This document shows, in pieces, positions 13,056-22,625 of a DNA stretch of 64,000 nucleotides. The position numbers and the translations under genes were made by a program. The stretch comes from Hyphomicrobiales bacterium (GTDB lineage: Bacteria > Pseudomonadota > Alphaproteobacteria > Rhizobiales > Beijerinckiaceae): NCBI GenBank assembly GCA_028290285.1, contig JAQGKD010000096.1:124001-188000 (forward strand). Reading direction: 5' to 3'. Below the pieces are notes generated by a model. That model had not been told where the DNA came from. It made no database searches and was given only the letters and a program-made list of their open reading frames with translations. Each line of letters opens with the position of its first letter. Within the stretch, counting starts at the first letter, position 1.

Positions 13056-13138
13056 CCATCGCGAGCGAAGCGAAGCCATCCAGTGTGGTCTTGCGACTCC
13101 TGGATTGCTTCGCAGCTCACGCTCCTTGCAATGACGGG
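13056..13138. repeat. dispersed palindromic intergenic repeat, copy 1
   Basis: Imperfect inverted repeat between ispE and glyS. Inner arms read GCGAAGCCATCCAG and CTGGATTGCTTCGC, and the outer end is TTGCAATGACGGG. The core TGGATTGCTTCG...GCAATGACGG recurs at 22569-22600 and, degenerately, at 55786-55868. It resembles the small palindromic repeats scattered between genes in Rhizobiales. It lies downstream of two converging genes. Confidence 0.7.
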
Positions 13139-13146
13139 CCTTGTTG

Positions 13147-15303
13147 CTACCCGCCGATCTTCGAGAAATCCGCCACGGTGTGAACCGCGCCGCGCAGGGC
13201 AGAGAGCAGGCGCAGGCGGTTGAGACGCTTGGAAGGATCTTCGTCGTTCACAGTCACATCGTCGAAGAATTTGTCCACAGGCGCACGTAATTGCGCGAGT
13301 GCCGTCATGGCGCCTGCGAAGTCTTTCTTGGCAACATTGTCCGCTGCCGTCTGCGCTGCGTTGCGAACCGCGTCAGCGAGAACGCGTTCGGCCTCGGGCG
13401 TATCAGTTGCAGCGACGTAGACCTCGTCGAATTTCGCGGTCTTGTCCTTCTTCTCCTCGGCGCGAAGGATGTTCGCCGCGCGCTTGTAGCCCGCGTGAAG
13501 ATTCTTGCCATCCTCGGTTTCAAGGAAGGCGCCGAGCGCTTCGACACGCTCGATGATCGTGAGTAGGCCCACCGTGGTGCTGCTCAAATGAAGGACCGCT
13601 TGCACTAGGTCGTGTCGATTTCCTTCCTCTCGCAGCTGAACTTCGAGCCTGTCCTCGAAGAAGGACTGGAAATCATCAGCTGCGCTGGCGACTTCAGGGT
13701 GCGTCGCCTCCGGCGCGTAAACCTTCACATGACTGAGATACATTTCTCGCGGAAGAAGATCTAGATTCGCTGCTCGCGCCAATCGGATCACGCCAAGCGA
13801 AGCACGTCGGAGCGCATAAGGATCCTTGGAGCCCGTAGGCTTCTCGTTGATCCACCAAAACCCAACCAGCGTATCGAGCTTATCCGCGAGTGCCACAGCG
13901 ATGCTCACCGGATTGGTAGGCACGCGATCGCCCGGCCCCTGCGGCTTGTAATGCTCCTCAATCGCAATCGCCACATCGGCATCTTCGCCCTGCAACTCGG
14001 CATAGCGACGGCCCATCAGGCCCTGCGTCTCAGGAAACTCGCCAACCACTTCAGTCATCAGATCGGCCTTGGCGAGCTGCGCCGCGCGCGCTGCCTTATC
14101 GGGATCTGCGCCCGCCCGCGGCGCGAGTTCACGCGCCAGCGCCGTGATGCGCTCGACACGTTCACCCTGCGTCCCAAGCTTTTCGTGGAACACGACCTTC
14201 ATTGCCCGCAACTTCGCGAGACGCTGATCCAGCGGCTTGCCCTTACCATCATCGTAATCAGGCAACGGCTTGCGATCCGTCTCCCAGAAATACAGCGCAT
14301 CCGAAAGCCGTGCACGCACCACGCGCCCATTCCCAGCCGCAATCGCCTTGCCGCCGTCGGTCGCTTCGATGTTGGACACGAGGATGAACTTGTTCGACAG
14401 CGCGCCGCCTGCTTCGGCGCGGTGGCGCAGCACGAAGCATTTCTGGTTGGCGCGGATCGTTGCGCGGATCACTTCGGCGGGGATGTCGAGGAAGGCTTCG
14501 TCGAAGCTGCCCATGAGCACGACCGGCCATTCCACGAGTCCTGCGACCTCTGTCAGCAGTGCGTCGTCCTCGACGAGTTCGAGCCCCTGCGCGAAGGCCA
14601 GATCGCGGGCGTCATGGAGGATGATTTCGCGGCGGCGCGCGGGATCGAGAACGACCTTCGCCTTCTCCAGCGCAGGCACGTAATCGTCGAAGCGGCGCAC
14701 CTTGATCGCGCCCGGCGCCATGAAGCGATGGCCATAGGTCGTGTCGCCGGATTCGATGCCGTCGAGCGAGAAGCGCACGATTTCGGGCTCCTCCGTCTCG
14801 GGGCCGAAGGTCGCGACGATGGAATGCAGCGGACGCACCCAGCGCAAGGCATCGCTGCGCGCGGAGGCCGCACCCCAGCGCATGGACTTCGGCCAGGGGA
14901 AACTGCGCATCACGGCGGGCAGCACATCGGCCAGAACGTCCAGCGTCGCGCGGCCCGGACGCTCGATGATGGCGACGTAGAACTCGCCCTTCTTGGGGTC
15001 CTTCTCGATGGTCGCCTGATCGAGCGAGGCGAGGCCCGCGCTTTTCAGAAAGCCCTGCACCGCAGCGTCCGGCGCGCCGACGCGGGGGCCTTTCTTCTCT
15101 TCGCGCAAATCGGGCTGGCGCGCGGGCAGGCCCGCGATATGCAGCGCGAGGCGGCGCGGCGTCGCAAAGGCCGCCGCGCCCTCGTAGGTGAGACCGCGAT
15201 CGACGAGCGCCTGTGTCACAAGCTTCTTCAAATCCTCGGCCGCCTGCCCCTGCATGCGGGCGGGAATTTCCTCGGAGAAGATTTCGAACAAGAGATCGGG
15301 CAT
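13147..15303 (-). CDS. glyS: glycine--tRNA ligase beta subunit
   Basis: Beta subunit of the bacterial alpha2beta2 glycyl-tRNA synthetase, contributing tRNA recognition. 718 residues, as expected. The N-terminus [20 protein letters not shown] is diagnostic, and [13 protein letters not shown] and [22 protein letters not shown] mark the C-terminal anticodon-binding region. The ATG overlaps the fic stop codon by one base (TGATG), so translation is probably coupled to fic. glyQ is further upstream, separated by a CDGSH gene and fic. The middle third of the gene is noticeably lower in GC than the 5' third. Confidence 0.97.
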   Translation of the reverse strand: MPDLLFEIFSEEIPARMQGQAAEDLKKLVTQALVDRGLTYEGAAAFATPRRLALHIAGLPARQPDLREEKKGPRVGAPDAAVQGFLKSAGLASLDQATIEKDPKKGEFYVAIIERPGRATLDVLADVLPAVMRSFPWPKSMRWGAASARSDALRWVRPLHSIVATFGPETEEPEIVRFSLDGIESGDTTYGHRFMAPGAIKVRRFDDYVPALEKAKVVLDPARRREIILHDARDLAFAQGLELVEDDALLTEVAGLVEWPVVLMGSFDEAFLDIPAEVIRATIRANQKCFVLRHRAEAGGALSNKFILVSNIEATDGGKAIAAGNGRVVRARLSDALYFWETDRKPLPDYDDGKGKPLDQRLAKLRAMKVVFHEKLGTQGERVERITALARELAPRAGADPDKAARAAQLAKADLMTEVVGEFPETQGLMGRRYAELQGEDADVAIAIEEHYKPQGPGDRVPTNPVSIAVALADKLDTLVGFWWINEKPTGSKDPYALRRASLGVIRLARAANLDLLPREMYLSHVKVYAPEATHPEVASAADDFQSFFEDRLEVQLREEGNRHDLVQAVLHLSSTTVGLLTIIERVEALGAFLETEDGKNLHAGYKRAANILRAEEKKDKTAKFDEVYVAATDTPEAERVLADAVRNAAQTAADNVAKKDFAGAMTALAQLRAPVDKFFDDVTVNDEDPSKRLNRLRLLSALRGAVHTVADFSKIGG

Positions 15304-16460
15304 CAGTCTGTGCTTCCGGAGATGATTTTCATGATGTCGGGTGCGAGAAAGAGCTTCGGGTTTGACGTTCCCGCAACCTCGATCAGAATGTTCTCGCGAA
15401 TGAGCACGTCAACATTCGCCTTTGCAGCCGGATAGCTCACGCCGAGGCGGTTCATGACAGCTGTCACGCTGACGGCAGGACGTTCGAAAAGATAATCCAC
15501 GGCAAGCAGAAGGTTGGCGGAATTGCGCGCCTTTTGAAGGCGCTCCCGATAGTCCTTCTGCAACGTGCCGATTCTGTCGGCGAGCACGATGGCCTGCCGC
15601 GCGGAATCTCGCATCACATTCAGGAAGAAAAGGATCCACCCTTCCCAATCGCCGTCGCGCGAAACGGCCATCATGCGATCGATATATTCGTCCTTGCGGG
15701 CTTCGAAGACCGGCGAGAGATAAAGCAGCGGCTGGATGAGCTTCCGGCGCATGTAGAGGTGAAGGATAATCAGCATGCGACCGACTCGTCCGTTGCCGTC
15801 GGCGAACGGATGTATCGTTTCGAATTGGTAATGGATCAGCGCCGCATCTATCAGCGTGTCGAGACCATCGTCATCGCGATGCATATAGCTTTCGAGCGCG
15901 TGGAGGCATTCCAGGGCCTCTCGCGGCGGCGGTGGAATGAACCGCGCCTTTTCGATTTCATATGCACCGATGTAGTTTTGATGCTGTTTGAATTCGCCGG
16001 GGCGGACGGTCGCGCCCCGATCTCTGCGCACCTGACGAAGCAGCGTGGCATGCGCGTCGCGCAAGGTTCGGAGCGAAAGCGGGATGGTTTCAAGACTGGC
16101 GATCGCGACCGAAAGGGCCTCCATGTAGTTGAGCACTTCACGGGTGTCGGGCGTGCTGCTGCCGCCATCCGACGCCTCTGCGAGAACCAGGGCATCCACT
16201 GTCGTGAACGTGCCCTCCATGCTTGAGGACGAGATGACCTCGCGGCGCAGAAGGGGCCGGACCAGCAGATACGGATTTGGAATCGTCCGCCCGATTCCGT
16301 TCAGTTCCCCGACAGCTTCGGCGGCCTCGCTGAGCGCACGGCTCAGCCGCCCGTGGTCAAGCTGTGCAGGAGGAAGCGGAATCGGCACAAACGCCCACTG
16401 GCCCCGCTCCGTGGGGACCAGCGACCCTGTTGCCGACGCCTGAAAATCTTCCCGCTTCAC
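15303..16460 (-). CDS. Fic-family AMPylase-like protein with C-terminal winged helix
   Basis: Fic enzymes usually transfer AMP to hydroxyl groups of target proteins. The catalytic motif [12 protein letters not shown] is complete, at about residues 217-228 from this start. An inhibitory SSSMEG motif ((S/T)xxxE(G/N)) lies N-terminal at about 78-83, marking a class II, self-inhibited Fic. The C-terminus looks like a winged-helix DNA-binding domain ([20 protein letters not shown]). The GTG at 16460 was chosen because it has AAGGAG 10 bp upstream; a TTG at 16496 would place a TATAAT inside the gene. Its stop overlaps the glyS start. No antitoxin gene is adjacent. Confidence 0.9.
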   Translation of the reverse strand: MKREDFQASATGSLVPTERGQWAFVPIPLPPAQLDHGRLSRALSEAAEAVGELNGIGRTIPNPYLLVRPLLRREVISSSSMEGTFTTVDALVLAEASDGGSSTPDTREVLNYMEALSVAIASLETIPLSLRTLRDAHATLLRQVRRDRGATVRPGEFKQHQNYIGAYEIEKARFIPPPPREALECLHALESYMHRDDDGLDTLIDAALIHYQFETIHPFADGNGRVGRMLIILHLYMRRKLIQPLLYLSPVFEARKDEYIDRMMAVSRDGDWEGWILFFLNVMRDSARQAIVLADRIGTLQKDYRERLQKARNSANLLLAVDYLFERPAVSVTAVMNRLGVSYPAAKANVDVLIRENILIEVAGTSNPKLFLAPDIMKIISGSTD

Positions 16461-16485
16461 GTCAACTTCACTCCTTGCGTCAGGG

Positions 16486-16532
16486 ATTATACCCAAACGC
16501 CGTTTCCTTTAATCTAGAGGGCCGAGATTATA
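16486..16532 (-). promoter_or_regulatory. two candidate -10 elements for fic-glyS
   Basis: Two perfect TATAAT hexamers lie on the minus strand at 16486-16491 and 16527-16532, upstream of the preferred fic start. The distal one has a poor -35 (TTCGCG) at 17-bp spacing; the proximal one has no clear -35. Their presence in GC-rich DNA suggests that fic and glyS can be transcribed separately from glyQ. Confidence 0.4.
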
Positions 16533-16552
16533 GTTCCGTTCAATCGAAACGC

Positions 16553-16567
16553 GAACGCAACCTGAAC
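16553..16567. promoter_or_regulatory. LexA-like direct repeat upstream of fic
   Basis: GAACGCAACCTGAAC matches the alphaproteobacterial LexA box GAAC-N7-GAAC exactly. It would overlap the -35 region of the distal fic promoter candidate. Roughly two exact matches are expected by chance in a window this long on two strands, so position is the main support. Confidence 0.35.
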
Positions 16568-16573
16568 AACGCC

Positions 16574-16813
16574 TCAGATTTTTCCGTGCGTGCCGTCGCA
16601 CATCGGCTTGTTCAGCGCCTGCTTGCAGCCGCAGAAGTGCACCTTGCGCGTCCTCGGCGCGGTCCATTCCATCGGCGTGAAGTCGGTCCCCTTGTGCGAG
16701 CCATCGCAGAAAGGCTGGCTGGCCGAGCGGCCGCAGGAGCACCACCAATAGGTCGTGCCTGCCTCGACATCGAGCGAATAGGGACCCTTCTGGGCCATCA
16801 CCGGATCTGACAT
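16574..16813 (-). CDS. tandem CDGSH iron-sulfur domain protein
   Basis: 79 residues containing two CDGSH-type cluster-binding motifs: CSCGRSASQPFCDGSH at about 25-40 and CGCKQALNKPMCDGTH at about 61-76. Each has the three Cys and one His that bind a [2Fe-2S] cluster. The second motif has Ala where Ser/Thr is usual. Proteins of this class are small redox or cluster-transfer proteins of uncertain role. It starts 12 bp after the glyQ stop and is presumably cotranscribed with it. Confidence 0.9.
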   Translation of the reverse strand: MSDPVMAQKGPYSLDVEAGTTYWWCSCGRSASQPFCDGSHKGTDFTPMEWTAPRTRKVHFCGCKQALNKPMCDGTHGKI

Positions 16814-16825
16814 TCTTCCCCCCGA

Positions 16826-17779
16826 TTATGCGCCACCGGCCTCTGTCTTCAACCAGGCGGCGCCGCAGGCCTTGGCGAGTTCGCGCACGCGCAGAATGTA
16901 GCTTTGCCGCTCCGTAACCGAGATCACGCCGCGTGCGTCCAGCAGGTTGAAGGTGTGGCTCGCCTTGATGCACTGGTCGTAGGCCGGCAGCACCATCAGA
17001 TGGCGCGCGCCTGCTTCCCCCGCATCGAGCAGCTTGCGGCACTCCGTTTCGGCGTCCTTGAAATGGCGGAACAGCCGGTCGGTGTCGGCGTGTTCGAAGT
17101 TGTGACGGGAATATTCCTGCTCGGCCTGCAGGAACACGTCGCCGTAGGTGATCTTGTCCGCGCCTTCGAGCCCGTTGAAGTTCAGGTCGTAGACGTTCTC
17201 GACGCCCTGCACATACATGGCGAGGCGTTCCAGCCCGTAGGTCAGTTCGCCCGAGACAGGCGCGCATTCGATGCCCGCGACCTGCTGGAAATAGGTGAAC
17301 TGCGACACTTCCATGCCGTCGCACCAGCATTCCCAGCCGAGTCCCCAGGCGCCGAGTGTCGGGCTTTCCCAATCGTCCTCGACGAAGCGGATGTCGTGCA
17401 GCCGCGCGTCCACACCGATGGCGGCGAGCGAGCGCAGGTAAAGGTCCTGCAAATCCGGAGGCGAGGGCTTCAGGATCACCTGGAACTGGTAATAGTGCTG
17501 CAGGCGGTTGGGGTTCTCGCCGTAGCGGCCATCCTTGGGGCGGCGCGAGGGCTGCACGTAGGCCGCCTTCCAGGGACGCGTGCCGAGCGAGCGCAGGGTC
17601 GTGGCAGGGTGGAACGTGCCCGCGCCGACTTCCATGTCGTAGGGCTGCAGGATAACGCAGCCCTGTTCCGCCCAAAATTTCTGCAGGGTGAGAATGAGGC
17701 CCTGGAACGAGCGCGCAGGGTCCAGCGGCGATCCGCCCGTGTTGGCCGGCCGCACGGAAGAGGTGGTCTCCGCCTGCAT
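16826..17779 (-). CDS. glyQ: glycine--tRNA ligase alpha subunit
   Basis: Catalytic alpha subunit of the heterotetrameric glycyl-tRNA synthetase. Diagnostic stretches include [18 protein letters not shown] at the N-terminus, [39 protein letters not shown] and the C-terminal [19 protein letters not shown]. About 317 residues from the ATG at 17779; an in-frame ATG at 17821 would add 14 residues unlike the family. A CDGSH gene and fic separate it from glyS, an unusual order. Confidence 0.96.
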   Translation of the reverse strand: MQAETTSSVRPANTGGSPLDPARSFQGLILTLQKFWAEQGCVILQPYDMEVGAGTFHPATTLRSLGTRPWKAAYVQPSRRPKDGRYGENPNRLQHYYQFQVILKPSPPDLQDLYLRSLAAIGVDARLHDIRFVEDDWESPTLGAWGLGWECWCDGMEVSQFTYFQQVAGIECAPVSGELTYGLERLAMYVQGVENVYDLNFNGLEGADKITYGDVFLQAEQEYSRHNFEHADTDRLFRHFKDAETECRKLLDAGEAGARHLMVLPAYDQCIKASHTFNLLDARGVISVTERQSYILRVRELAKACGAAWLKTEAGGA

Positions 17780-17985
17780 GATGTCTCTGGTCCCCTGGGG
17801 ATAAATCGCGTTGGGGGGCATTCCCCCGATCGGCGGGCAACCTAAGGGGCGCGTGGGAGACGGTCAATGCGCCTGAACGGCGGATGAACGATGCCCTCAG
17901 ATCCCGTTCAGCTGCACGGGCTTATCAAAGAAGGGACAGGCGGGACCAGCAAGGGGCCGCCCGATGTCTCAAGGAGGACTGCTCG

Positions 17986-18306
17986 ATGTCTCTCTCTCGA
18001 ATCGGCAAGATGAGCCTCGCCGCCGGCGCCATGATGGTCGCGGGCCTTCTGGGCTCGGCTGCGCCCGCATATGCCGCCCATCACGGCCAACATGGTGGCT
18101 ACCATCGTGGGGGCGGGCATTACGCGCCGCGCGCCTTTTCTCGGCCGCGCCCGGTCTACCATCGCGGGTATCGCTATCGCCGTCCCTTCTACAGGGCAGC
18201 CCCGGTCTATGGTTATGGATACGGATACCGCCACTGCTTCATCCGCCGGGCTTGGGTGCAGACATTCTACGGGCCCCAATTGGTGCGCCGCCGCGTCTGC
18301 CGGTGA
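17986..18306 (+). CDS. small secreted His/Tyr/Arg-rich protein
   Basis: 106 residues beginning with a clear signal peptide (MSLSRIGKMSLAAGAMMVAG, cleavage likely after AYA). The mature part is rich in His, Gly, Tyr and Arg, with several YRR and YGYGYG-like runs, and ends FYGPQLVRRRVCR with two Cys in the last 40 residues. AAGGAGGA at 17971-17978 fixes this start over the upstream ATG at 17884. Such short proteins are common in Rhizobiales; the function is unknown, though the composition suggests envelope or metal association. Confidence 0.75.
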   Translation: MSLSRIGKMSLAAGAMMVAGLLGSAAPAYAAHHGQHGGYHRGGGHYAPRAFSRPRPVYHRGYRYRRPFYRAAPVYGYGYGYRHCFIRRAWVQTFYGPQLVRRRVCR

Positions 18307-18316
18307 TTTTTCTAGG

Positions 18317-18339
18317 GAGGCCCGCAACGCGCGGGCCTC
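18317..18339. terminator. hairpin between convergent genes
   Basis: A perfect 9-bp stem (GAGGCCCGC and GCGGGCCTC) with a 5-base loop fills the 34-bp gap between the secreted-protein gene and the converging methyltransferase gene. T runs are lacking on both sides, so it may act weakly or with Rho in either direction. Confidence 0.5.
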
Positions 18340-18340
18340 T

Positions 18341-19114
18341 TCACGTCCAGACGATTTCCGCCTCGCCCCTGTTCAGGGCATCCGCCAGCGGCGTGTAGGC
18401 CCCGTCCGATTCGTGCAGAACGAGCGGCGGGCGCAGGCGGAGGGGAGCGCGGCTGCCCTTGCGCCCGCGCAGGAGCACTCGAATGGCGTCTTCCCCGGGG
18501 CGCGGGTGGACCGGACAGACCGCGATGCCCCCGACGCGGCCTTCCAGGGCGTCCAGCAAGCCCCTCAACTGGTCGGCGCGATGGATGAGCAGCAATTCGC
18601 CATGCGGCGCCACCAGCGCGGCGCAGGCGCGGACCCAGAGTTCGAGGCCGTTCTCGCCCTCCAGCACATGGGCCCGGGCCCGGGCCTCGTCCGGCGAGCG
18701 GCGGACCTTTCCGGCCTCGAGAAACGGCGGGTTGGAGATCACGAAAGCTGCGGAGCCTTCCAGAATGCCGGAGGCACGGCGGCTCTTCGCGTTGACGAGA
18801 TCGGCTTCCAGCGCCCGTCCGCGTGTGTCCAGGCCGTTGCGAATAAGATTTTCGGTGGCAAGCCGGACCGAATCAGGCTCGCGGTCGAAGAGGACGAGAT
18901 CGAGGTGGGGCCGGTCGATTCCCGCTGCGAGCCCCGCCGTCCCGACCCCGCAGCCTGCGTCAATCAGCAATCCCCGCGCGTCGCGCGGCACGCTGGCGGC
19001 CAGCAGCATGGCGTCGGTCCCCGCCCGATGGCCCTTTTCGAGCTGACGAAGGGCGAGGCGGCCACCCAGCACATGGTCGACTCGCGTCCCGGCCTCAGGA
19101 GGCTCAGACCTCAT
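18341..19114 (-). CDS. TrmN6-like tRNA/DNA N6-adenine methyltransferase
   Basis: SAM-dependent methyltransferase resembling YfiC/TrmN6, which methylates A37 of tRNA-Val in enterobacteria. The SAM-binding loop LLIDAGCGVGTAGLAAG and the catalytic NPPF motif (FVISNPPFLEAG) are present, spaced as in this family. Start at 19114 overlaps the DUF2007 stop by 11 bp, indicating coupling; an ATG/GTG at 19141 is possible. About 257 residues. The exact substrate cannot be read from sequence. Confidence 0.82.
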   Translation of the reverse strand: MRSEPPEAGTRVDHVLGGRLALRQLEKGHRAGTDAMLLAASVPRDARGLLIDAGCGVGTAGLAAGIDRPHLDLVLFDREPDSVRLATENLIRNGLDTRGRALEADLVNAKSRRASGILEGSAAFVISNPPFLEAGKVRRSPDEARARAHVLEGENGLELWVRACAALVAPHGELLLIHRADQLRGLLDALEGRVGGIAVCPVHPRPGEDAIRVLLRGRKGSRAPLRLRPPLVLHESDGAYTPLADALNRGEAEIVWT

Positions 19115-19331
19115 CGGCCAGCTCGCAGCCGAAACCCGCATCCGTGACCAGACGCCGTGCCTGCGCCAGCCTGTCGCGCTCGACCAGCACCCGGCGGGGC
19201 AGGAAACCGAGCGACCCTTCGAGCGCGCTCATATGCGTATCCGCCACGAAAGTCGCGATGCCCGCCGAGGTCAGCAGCGCTTCCACGGCCGAGATCAGGA
19301 CGAGGTCGTTGGTCCGGAACAATTCGATCAT
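19104..19331 (-). CDS. DUF2007 domain protein
   Basis: 75 residues, MIELFRTNDLVLISAVEALL at the N-terminus followed by an ADTHMSALEGSLG and PRRVLVERD pattern typical of DUF2007, a ferredoxin-like fold called a putative prokaryotic signal-transducing protein. The start at 19331 was chosen because family homology begins there although the frame is open further upstream. It overlaps the TrmN6-like gene, a pairing often seen in alphaproteobacteria. Confidence 0.85.
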   Translation of the reverse strand: MIELFRTNDLVLISAVEALLTSAGIATFVADTHMSALEGSLGFLPRRVLVERDRLAQARRLVTDAGFGCELADEV

Positions 19332-19413
19332 CAAAATCCGTTTCAAAGCCGCGTGAAGCCGAAAGATTACAACCCGGACTTGCCGAGCCTGCGCTCCGCC
19401 CCTAGTTTGCCGC

Positions 19414-20457
19414 GTGCCGGGACAAAACAGAAGGTCGGGCGTGGTGGGCGTTGTCGTTCCTCTTGAAGAAAAATCACCTAATGCCGGGATCGAGCGCCTG
19501 CTGGCACTCGTGACGCCGGATATGGTCCGCGTCAACCAGATGATCCTGTCACGGACCGGATCGGACGTGACGATGATTCCCGAGGTTGCCAACCATCTGA
19601 TCTCGTCGGGCGGCAAACGACTGCGCCCGATGCTGACGCTGGCGACCGCCGCGCTCTGCGGCTACCAGGGCGACGGCCACATCAAGCTCGCAGCCGCCGT
19701 CGAGTTCATGCACACGGCCACGCTCCTGCACGACGATGTCGTCGACCAGAGCGACATGCGGCGCGGCAAGCTCGCGGCCCGGATGCTCTGGGGCAACGAG
19801 GCGAGCGTGCTCGTCGGTGACTTCCTGCTCGGCCAGGCCTTCAAGATGATGGTCGAGGTCGGCTCCCTCACCTGCCTCGACATCCTGTCGAGCGCGGCGG
19901 CGATCATCGCCGAGGGCGAGGTGATGCAGCTTTCCGCCGCCAAAGACACCGCGACGACCGAAGACGCCTATCTGGCCGTGATCCGCGCCAAGACAGCCGC
20001 CCTGTTCGCGGCAGCCAGCGAAGTGGGGCCGGTGCTTGCCGACCGCCCGCGCGAATATGCAGCGGCCTGCCGGTCCTACGGCACCAATCTCGGCGTCGCC
20101 TTCCAGCTCATCGACGACGCGCTTGATTACGGCGGCACGGCAGCCAAGCTCGGCAAGAATGTCGGCGACGATTTCCGCGAGGGCAAGATTACCCTGCCGG
20201 TTGTGCTCGCTTTCCGGCGCGGCACCGAGGCGGAGCGCGATTTCTGGCGTCGCACGCTGGAGAAGGGCGATATCGGCGAGAACGATCTCGCGCAGGCGCT
20301 CGCCACCATGCGCCGCCACCGCGCGCTGGAGGATACCGTCGAGCGGGCCCGCCACTACGGGGCGATCGCACGCGACGCGCTGGAGATCTTCCCTGCCTCC
20401 GCCTGGAAGCAGGCCCTGCTGGATGTCGTGGACTTCTGCATTTCGCGCGCGCACTGA
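19414..20457 (+). CDS. polyprenyl (octaprenyl/decaprenyl) diphosphate synthase
   Basis: Trans-prenyltransferase elongating an allylic diphosphate with IPP to the long side chain used for ubiquinone. The first Asp-rich motif is LLHDDVVDQSDMRRG and the second is FQLIDDALDYGG; GGKRLRPML is the usual N-terminal signature. 347 residues from the GTG at 19414, or 338 from a GTG at 19441. The product length (C40 or C50) cannot be read reliably. Divergent from DUF2007-trmN6. Confidence 0.93.
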   Translation: MPGQNRRSGVVGVVVPLEEKSPNAGIERLLALVTPDMVRVNQMILSRTGSDVTMIPEVANHLISSGGKRLRPMLTLATAALCGYQGDGHIKLAAAVEFMHTATLLHDDVVDQSDMRRGKLAARMLWGNEASVLVGDFLLGQAFKMMVEVGSLTCLDILSSAAAIIAEGEVMQLSAAKDTATTEDAYLAVIRAKTAALFAAASEVGPVLADRPREYAAACRSYGTNLGVAFQLIDDALDYGGTAAKLGKNVGDDFREGKITLPVVLAFRRGTEAERDFWRRTLEKGDIGENDLAQALATMRRHRALEDTVERARHYGAIARDALEIFPASAWKQALLDVVDFCISRAH

Positions 20458-20558
20458 GGGAGCCTTGGGCGTACCCCCACTTGCTTGCAGCGCAGCATAG
20501 GCCTATATGCCCGCCCGCAGCGTGTTTCCGACGCGGCGTGTTTACGCGGTGATGTCCG

Positions 20559-22532
20559 ATGACGACTGGCTCCCAAGAGCCTGCACGACCTGACGCCCAG
20601 GTCGCGACGGATGCTTCCTCTCCCAAAAATGATCCCGCCGCCGCAGCGCCCTCTTCGGGAGCGCCCGCAGTCGTGCATGCCGGCTTCTGGACCTTGTTCG
20701 TCGGCTGCATCGGCGTCGTCTACGGCGACATCGGCACGAGCCCCCTCTACGCGCTGCGCGAAGCGTTGCTGTCGGCGGGTGCCGCCCATTCCGGCGTGCA
20801 GCGCGAGGACGTCGTCGGCATCCTGTCGCTGATCCTCTGGACGCTGACGATCATCGTCACGCTCAAATACGTCATCATCCTGCTACATGCCGACAACGAC
20901 GGCGAGGGCGGCACGCTCTCGCTCATGGCACTGGCGCAGCGGGCCATCAAGGGCAACAGCCGCGTCGTCTTCCTGCTCGGCGTCACGGGCGCGGCGCTGT
21001 TCTTCGGCGACGCCATGATTACGCCCGCCATTTCCGTGCTGTCGGCCGTCGAGGGGCTGAAACTCGTTACGCCGACCTTCGACCCCTATGTCCTGCCGAT
21101 CACCATCGCGATCATCATCGGCCTGTTCGCGGTGCAGAGCCATGGCACGGCGAAGGTGGCGGCCTTTTTCGGGCCGATCACCGTCGTCTGGTTCGTCGTC
21201 ATGGCGCTCGGCGGGCTGCGCCATATCGCCGACGATCTCGGAATCCTCCAGGCCATCAACCCGCTGCATGCGGTCAACTTCATGCTGTCGAACGGGACGC
21301 TCGGCCTGATCGCGCTTGGCGCGGTTTTCCTCTCGGTCACGGGCGCGGAGGCACTCTATGCGGACCTCGGGCACTTTGGACGCCGCCCGATCCAGGCGGC
21401 CTGGATGGCGCTCGTCTTTCCGTCGCTGGCGCTGAATTACATGGGCCAGGGCGCGCTCGTGCTGGCCAACCCGAAGGCCATCGAGAATCCGTTCTTCCTG
21501 CTCTATCCCGAGTGGGCGCTGCTCCCCATCGTGGTGCTGGCGACGATTGCGACGATCATCGCGAGCCAGGCCGTCATAACCGGCGCCTTCTCTCTCGCGC
21601 GTCAGGCTATCCAGCTGCGGCTGCTGCCGCGCCTCGACGTGCGGCACACATCGGAAGAGCATGCCGGCCAGATCTACATGCCGCAGATCAACGTGCTGCT
21701 GCTGATCGGCGTGCTGTTCCTCGTCGTGCTGTTCGGCTCGTCGAGCCGGCTCGCCACTGCCTATGGCATCGCTGTCACCGGCACCATGGTGGTCACGGCC
21801 TGCCTCGCCTTCATCGTCGTCTGGAGAAAGTGGAACTGGCCGTTCTGGGCTGCCACCCTCCTGATGGCTCCCTTCTTTGTCATCGATACGATCTTCCTCG
21901 GCGCGAACCTCATCAAGGTGGTCGAGGGTGGCTATGTGCCGCTGATGATCGCCGGCTGCTTCATGCTGTCGATGTGGACGTGGGTGCGCGGCACCTCGAT
22001 CCTCTTCGCCAAGACGCGCAAGAACGACATTCCCATGCTGGAACTCGTGCGCATGCTCGAAAAAAAGCCGCCGCAGAAGGTGACGGGCACGGCCGTGTTC
22101 CTGACGAGCGATCCGCAGACGACGCCGTCCGCCCTGCTGCACAGCCTCAAGCACTACAAGGTCCTGCACGAGAAGAACGTGATGCTGACCGTCATCAGCG
22201 CCAACGTGCCGCGCGTTCCCGATTCGGAGCGCATCAAGATCGAGCCGCTGAACGACACGTTCATGCGCGTTTCCATGACGTTCGGCTATATGGAAGAACC
22301 AAACGTGCCGCGCGCGCTCGGCCTGTGCCGCAAGAAGGGCTGGAAATTCGACATCATGTCGACGTCCTTCTTCCTGTCGCGTCGCTCGATCCGGCCTTCT
22401 CGACACGGCGGAATGCCGTTGTGGCAGGATAATCTGTTCATCCTGCTCGCGCATAATGCGGCTGATGCGAGTGGCTATTTCCAGATTCCCACGGGGCGCG
22501 TGGTCGAGATCGGCAGCCAGATCACGGTCTAG
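20559..22532 (+). CDS. kup: KUP/HAK-family low-affinity potassium transporter
   Basis: Inner-membrane K+ uptake protein, presumably proton-coupled. 657 residues with about twelve membrane helices and the family signature [20 protein letters not shown] at about residue 49. A cytoplasmic C-terminal domain begins near residue 460. An unusual Ala/Pro/Ser-rich stretch of about 40 residues precedes the first helix. No kdp or trk genes are nearby. Confidence 0.95.
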   Translation: MTTGSQEPARPDAQVATDASSPKNDPAAAAPSSGAPAVVHAGFWTLFVGCIGVVYGDIGTSPLYALREALLSAGAAHSGVQREDVVGILSLILWTLTIIVTLKYVIILLHADNDGEGGTLSLMALAQRAIKGNSRVVFLLGVTGAALFFGDAMITPAISVLSAVEGLKLVTPTFDPYVLPITIAIIIGLFAVQSHGTAKVAAFFGPITVVWFVVMALGGLRHIADDLGILQAINPLHAVNFMLSNGTLGLIALGAVFLSVTGAEALYADLGHFGRRPIQAAWMALVFPSLALNYMGQGALVLANPKAIENPFFLLYPEWALLPIVVLATIATIIASQAVITGAFSLARQAIQLRLLPRLDVRHTSEEHAGQIYMPQINVLLLIGVLFLVVLFGSSSRLATAYGIAVTGTMVVTACLAFIVVWRKWNWPFWAATLLMAPFFVIDTIFLGANLIKVVEGGYVPLMIAGCFMLSMWTWVRGTSILFAKTRKNDIPMLELVRMLEKKPPQKVTGTAVFLTSDPQTTPSALLHSLKHYKVLHEKNVMLTVISANVPRVPDSERIKIEPLNDTFMRVSMTFGYMEEPNVPRALGLCRKKGWKFDIMSTSFFLSRRSIRPSRHGGMPLWQDNLFILLAHNAADASGYFQIPTGRVVEIGSQITV

Positions 22533-22568
22533 GACGGTTAGGCGATTGAAGACCTCAGCCTTCGCGTG

Positions 22569-22600
22569 CTGGATTGCTTCGCTGCGCTCGCAATGACGGC
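22569..22600. repeat. dispersed palindromic intergenic repeat, copy 2
   Basis: Half-length copy of the repeat at 13056-13138. It reads CTGGATTGCTTCGCTGCGCT and then CGCAATGACGG, between the converging kup and pirin genes. Only one arm of the larger palindrome is kept. Confidence 0.6.
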
Positions 22601-22625
22601 AATAGGCTCTCGGGCCCGTCGCCCC

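Noticed and set aside
15303-16460. Fic as a toxin of a toxin-antitoxin pair
   Set aside because: The inhibitory SSSMEG motif is within the same protein (class II), and no small antitoxin gene is adjacent.
17884-17985. N-terminal extension of the small secreted protein
   Set aside because: It would bury the signal peptide behind 34 charged residues; AAGGAGGA supports the start at 17986.
20883-22454. 523-codon open frame antisense to kup
   Set aside because: The translation is highly charged, rich in Arg, Asp, Glu and His with no domain; the plus strand encodes a full kup.
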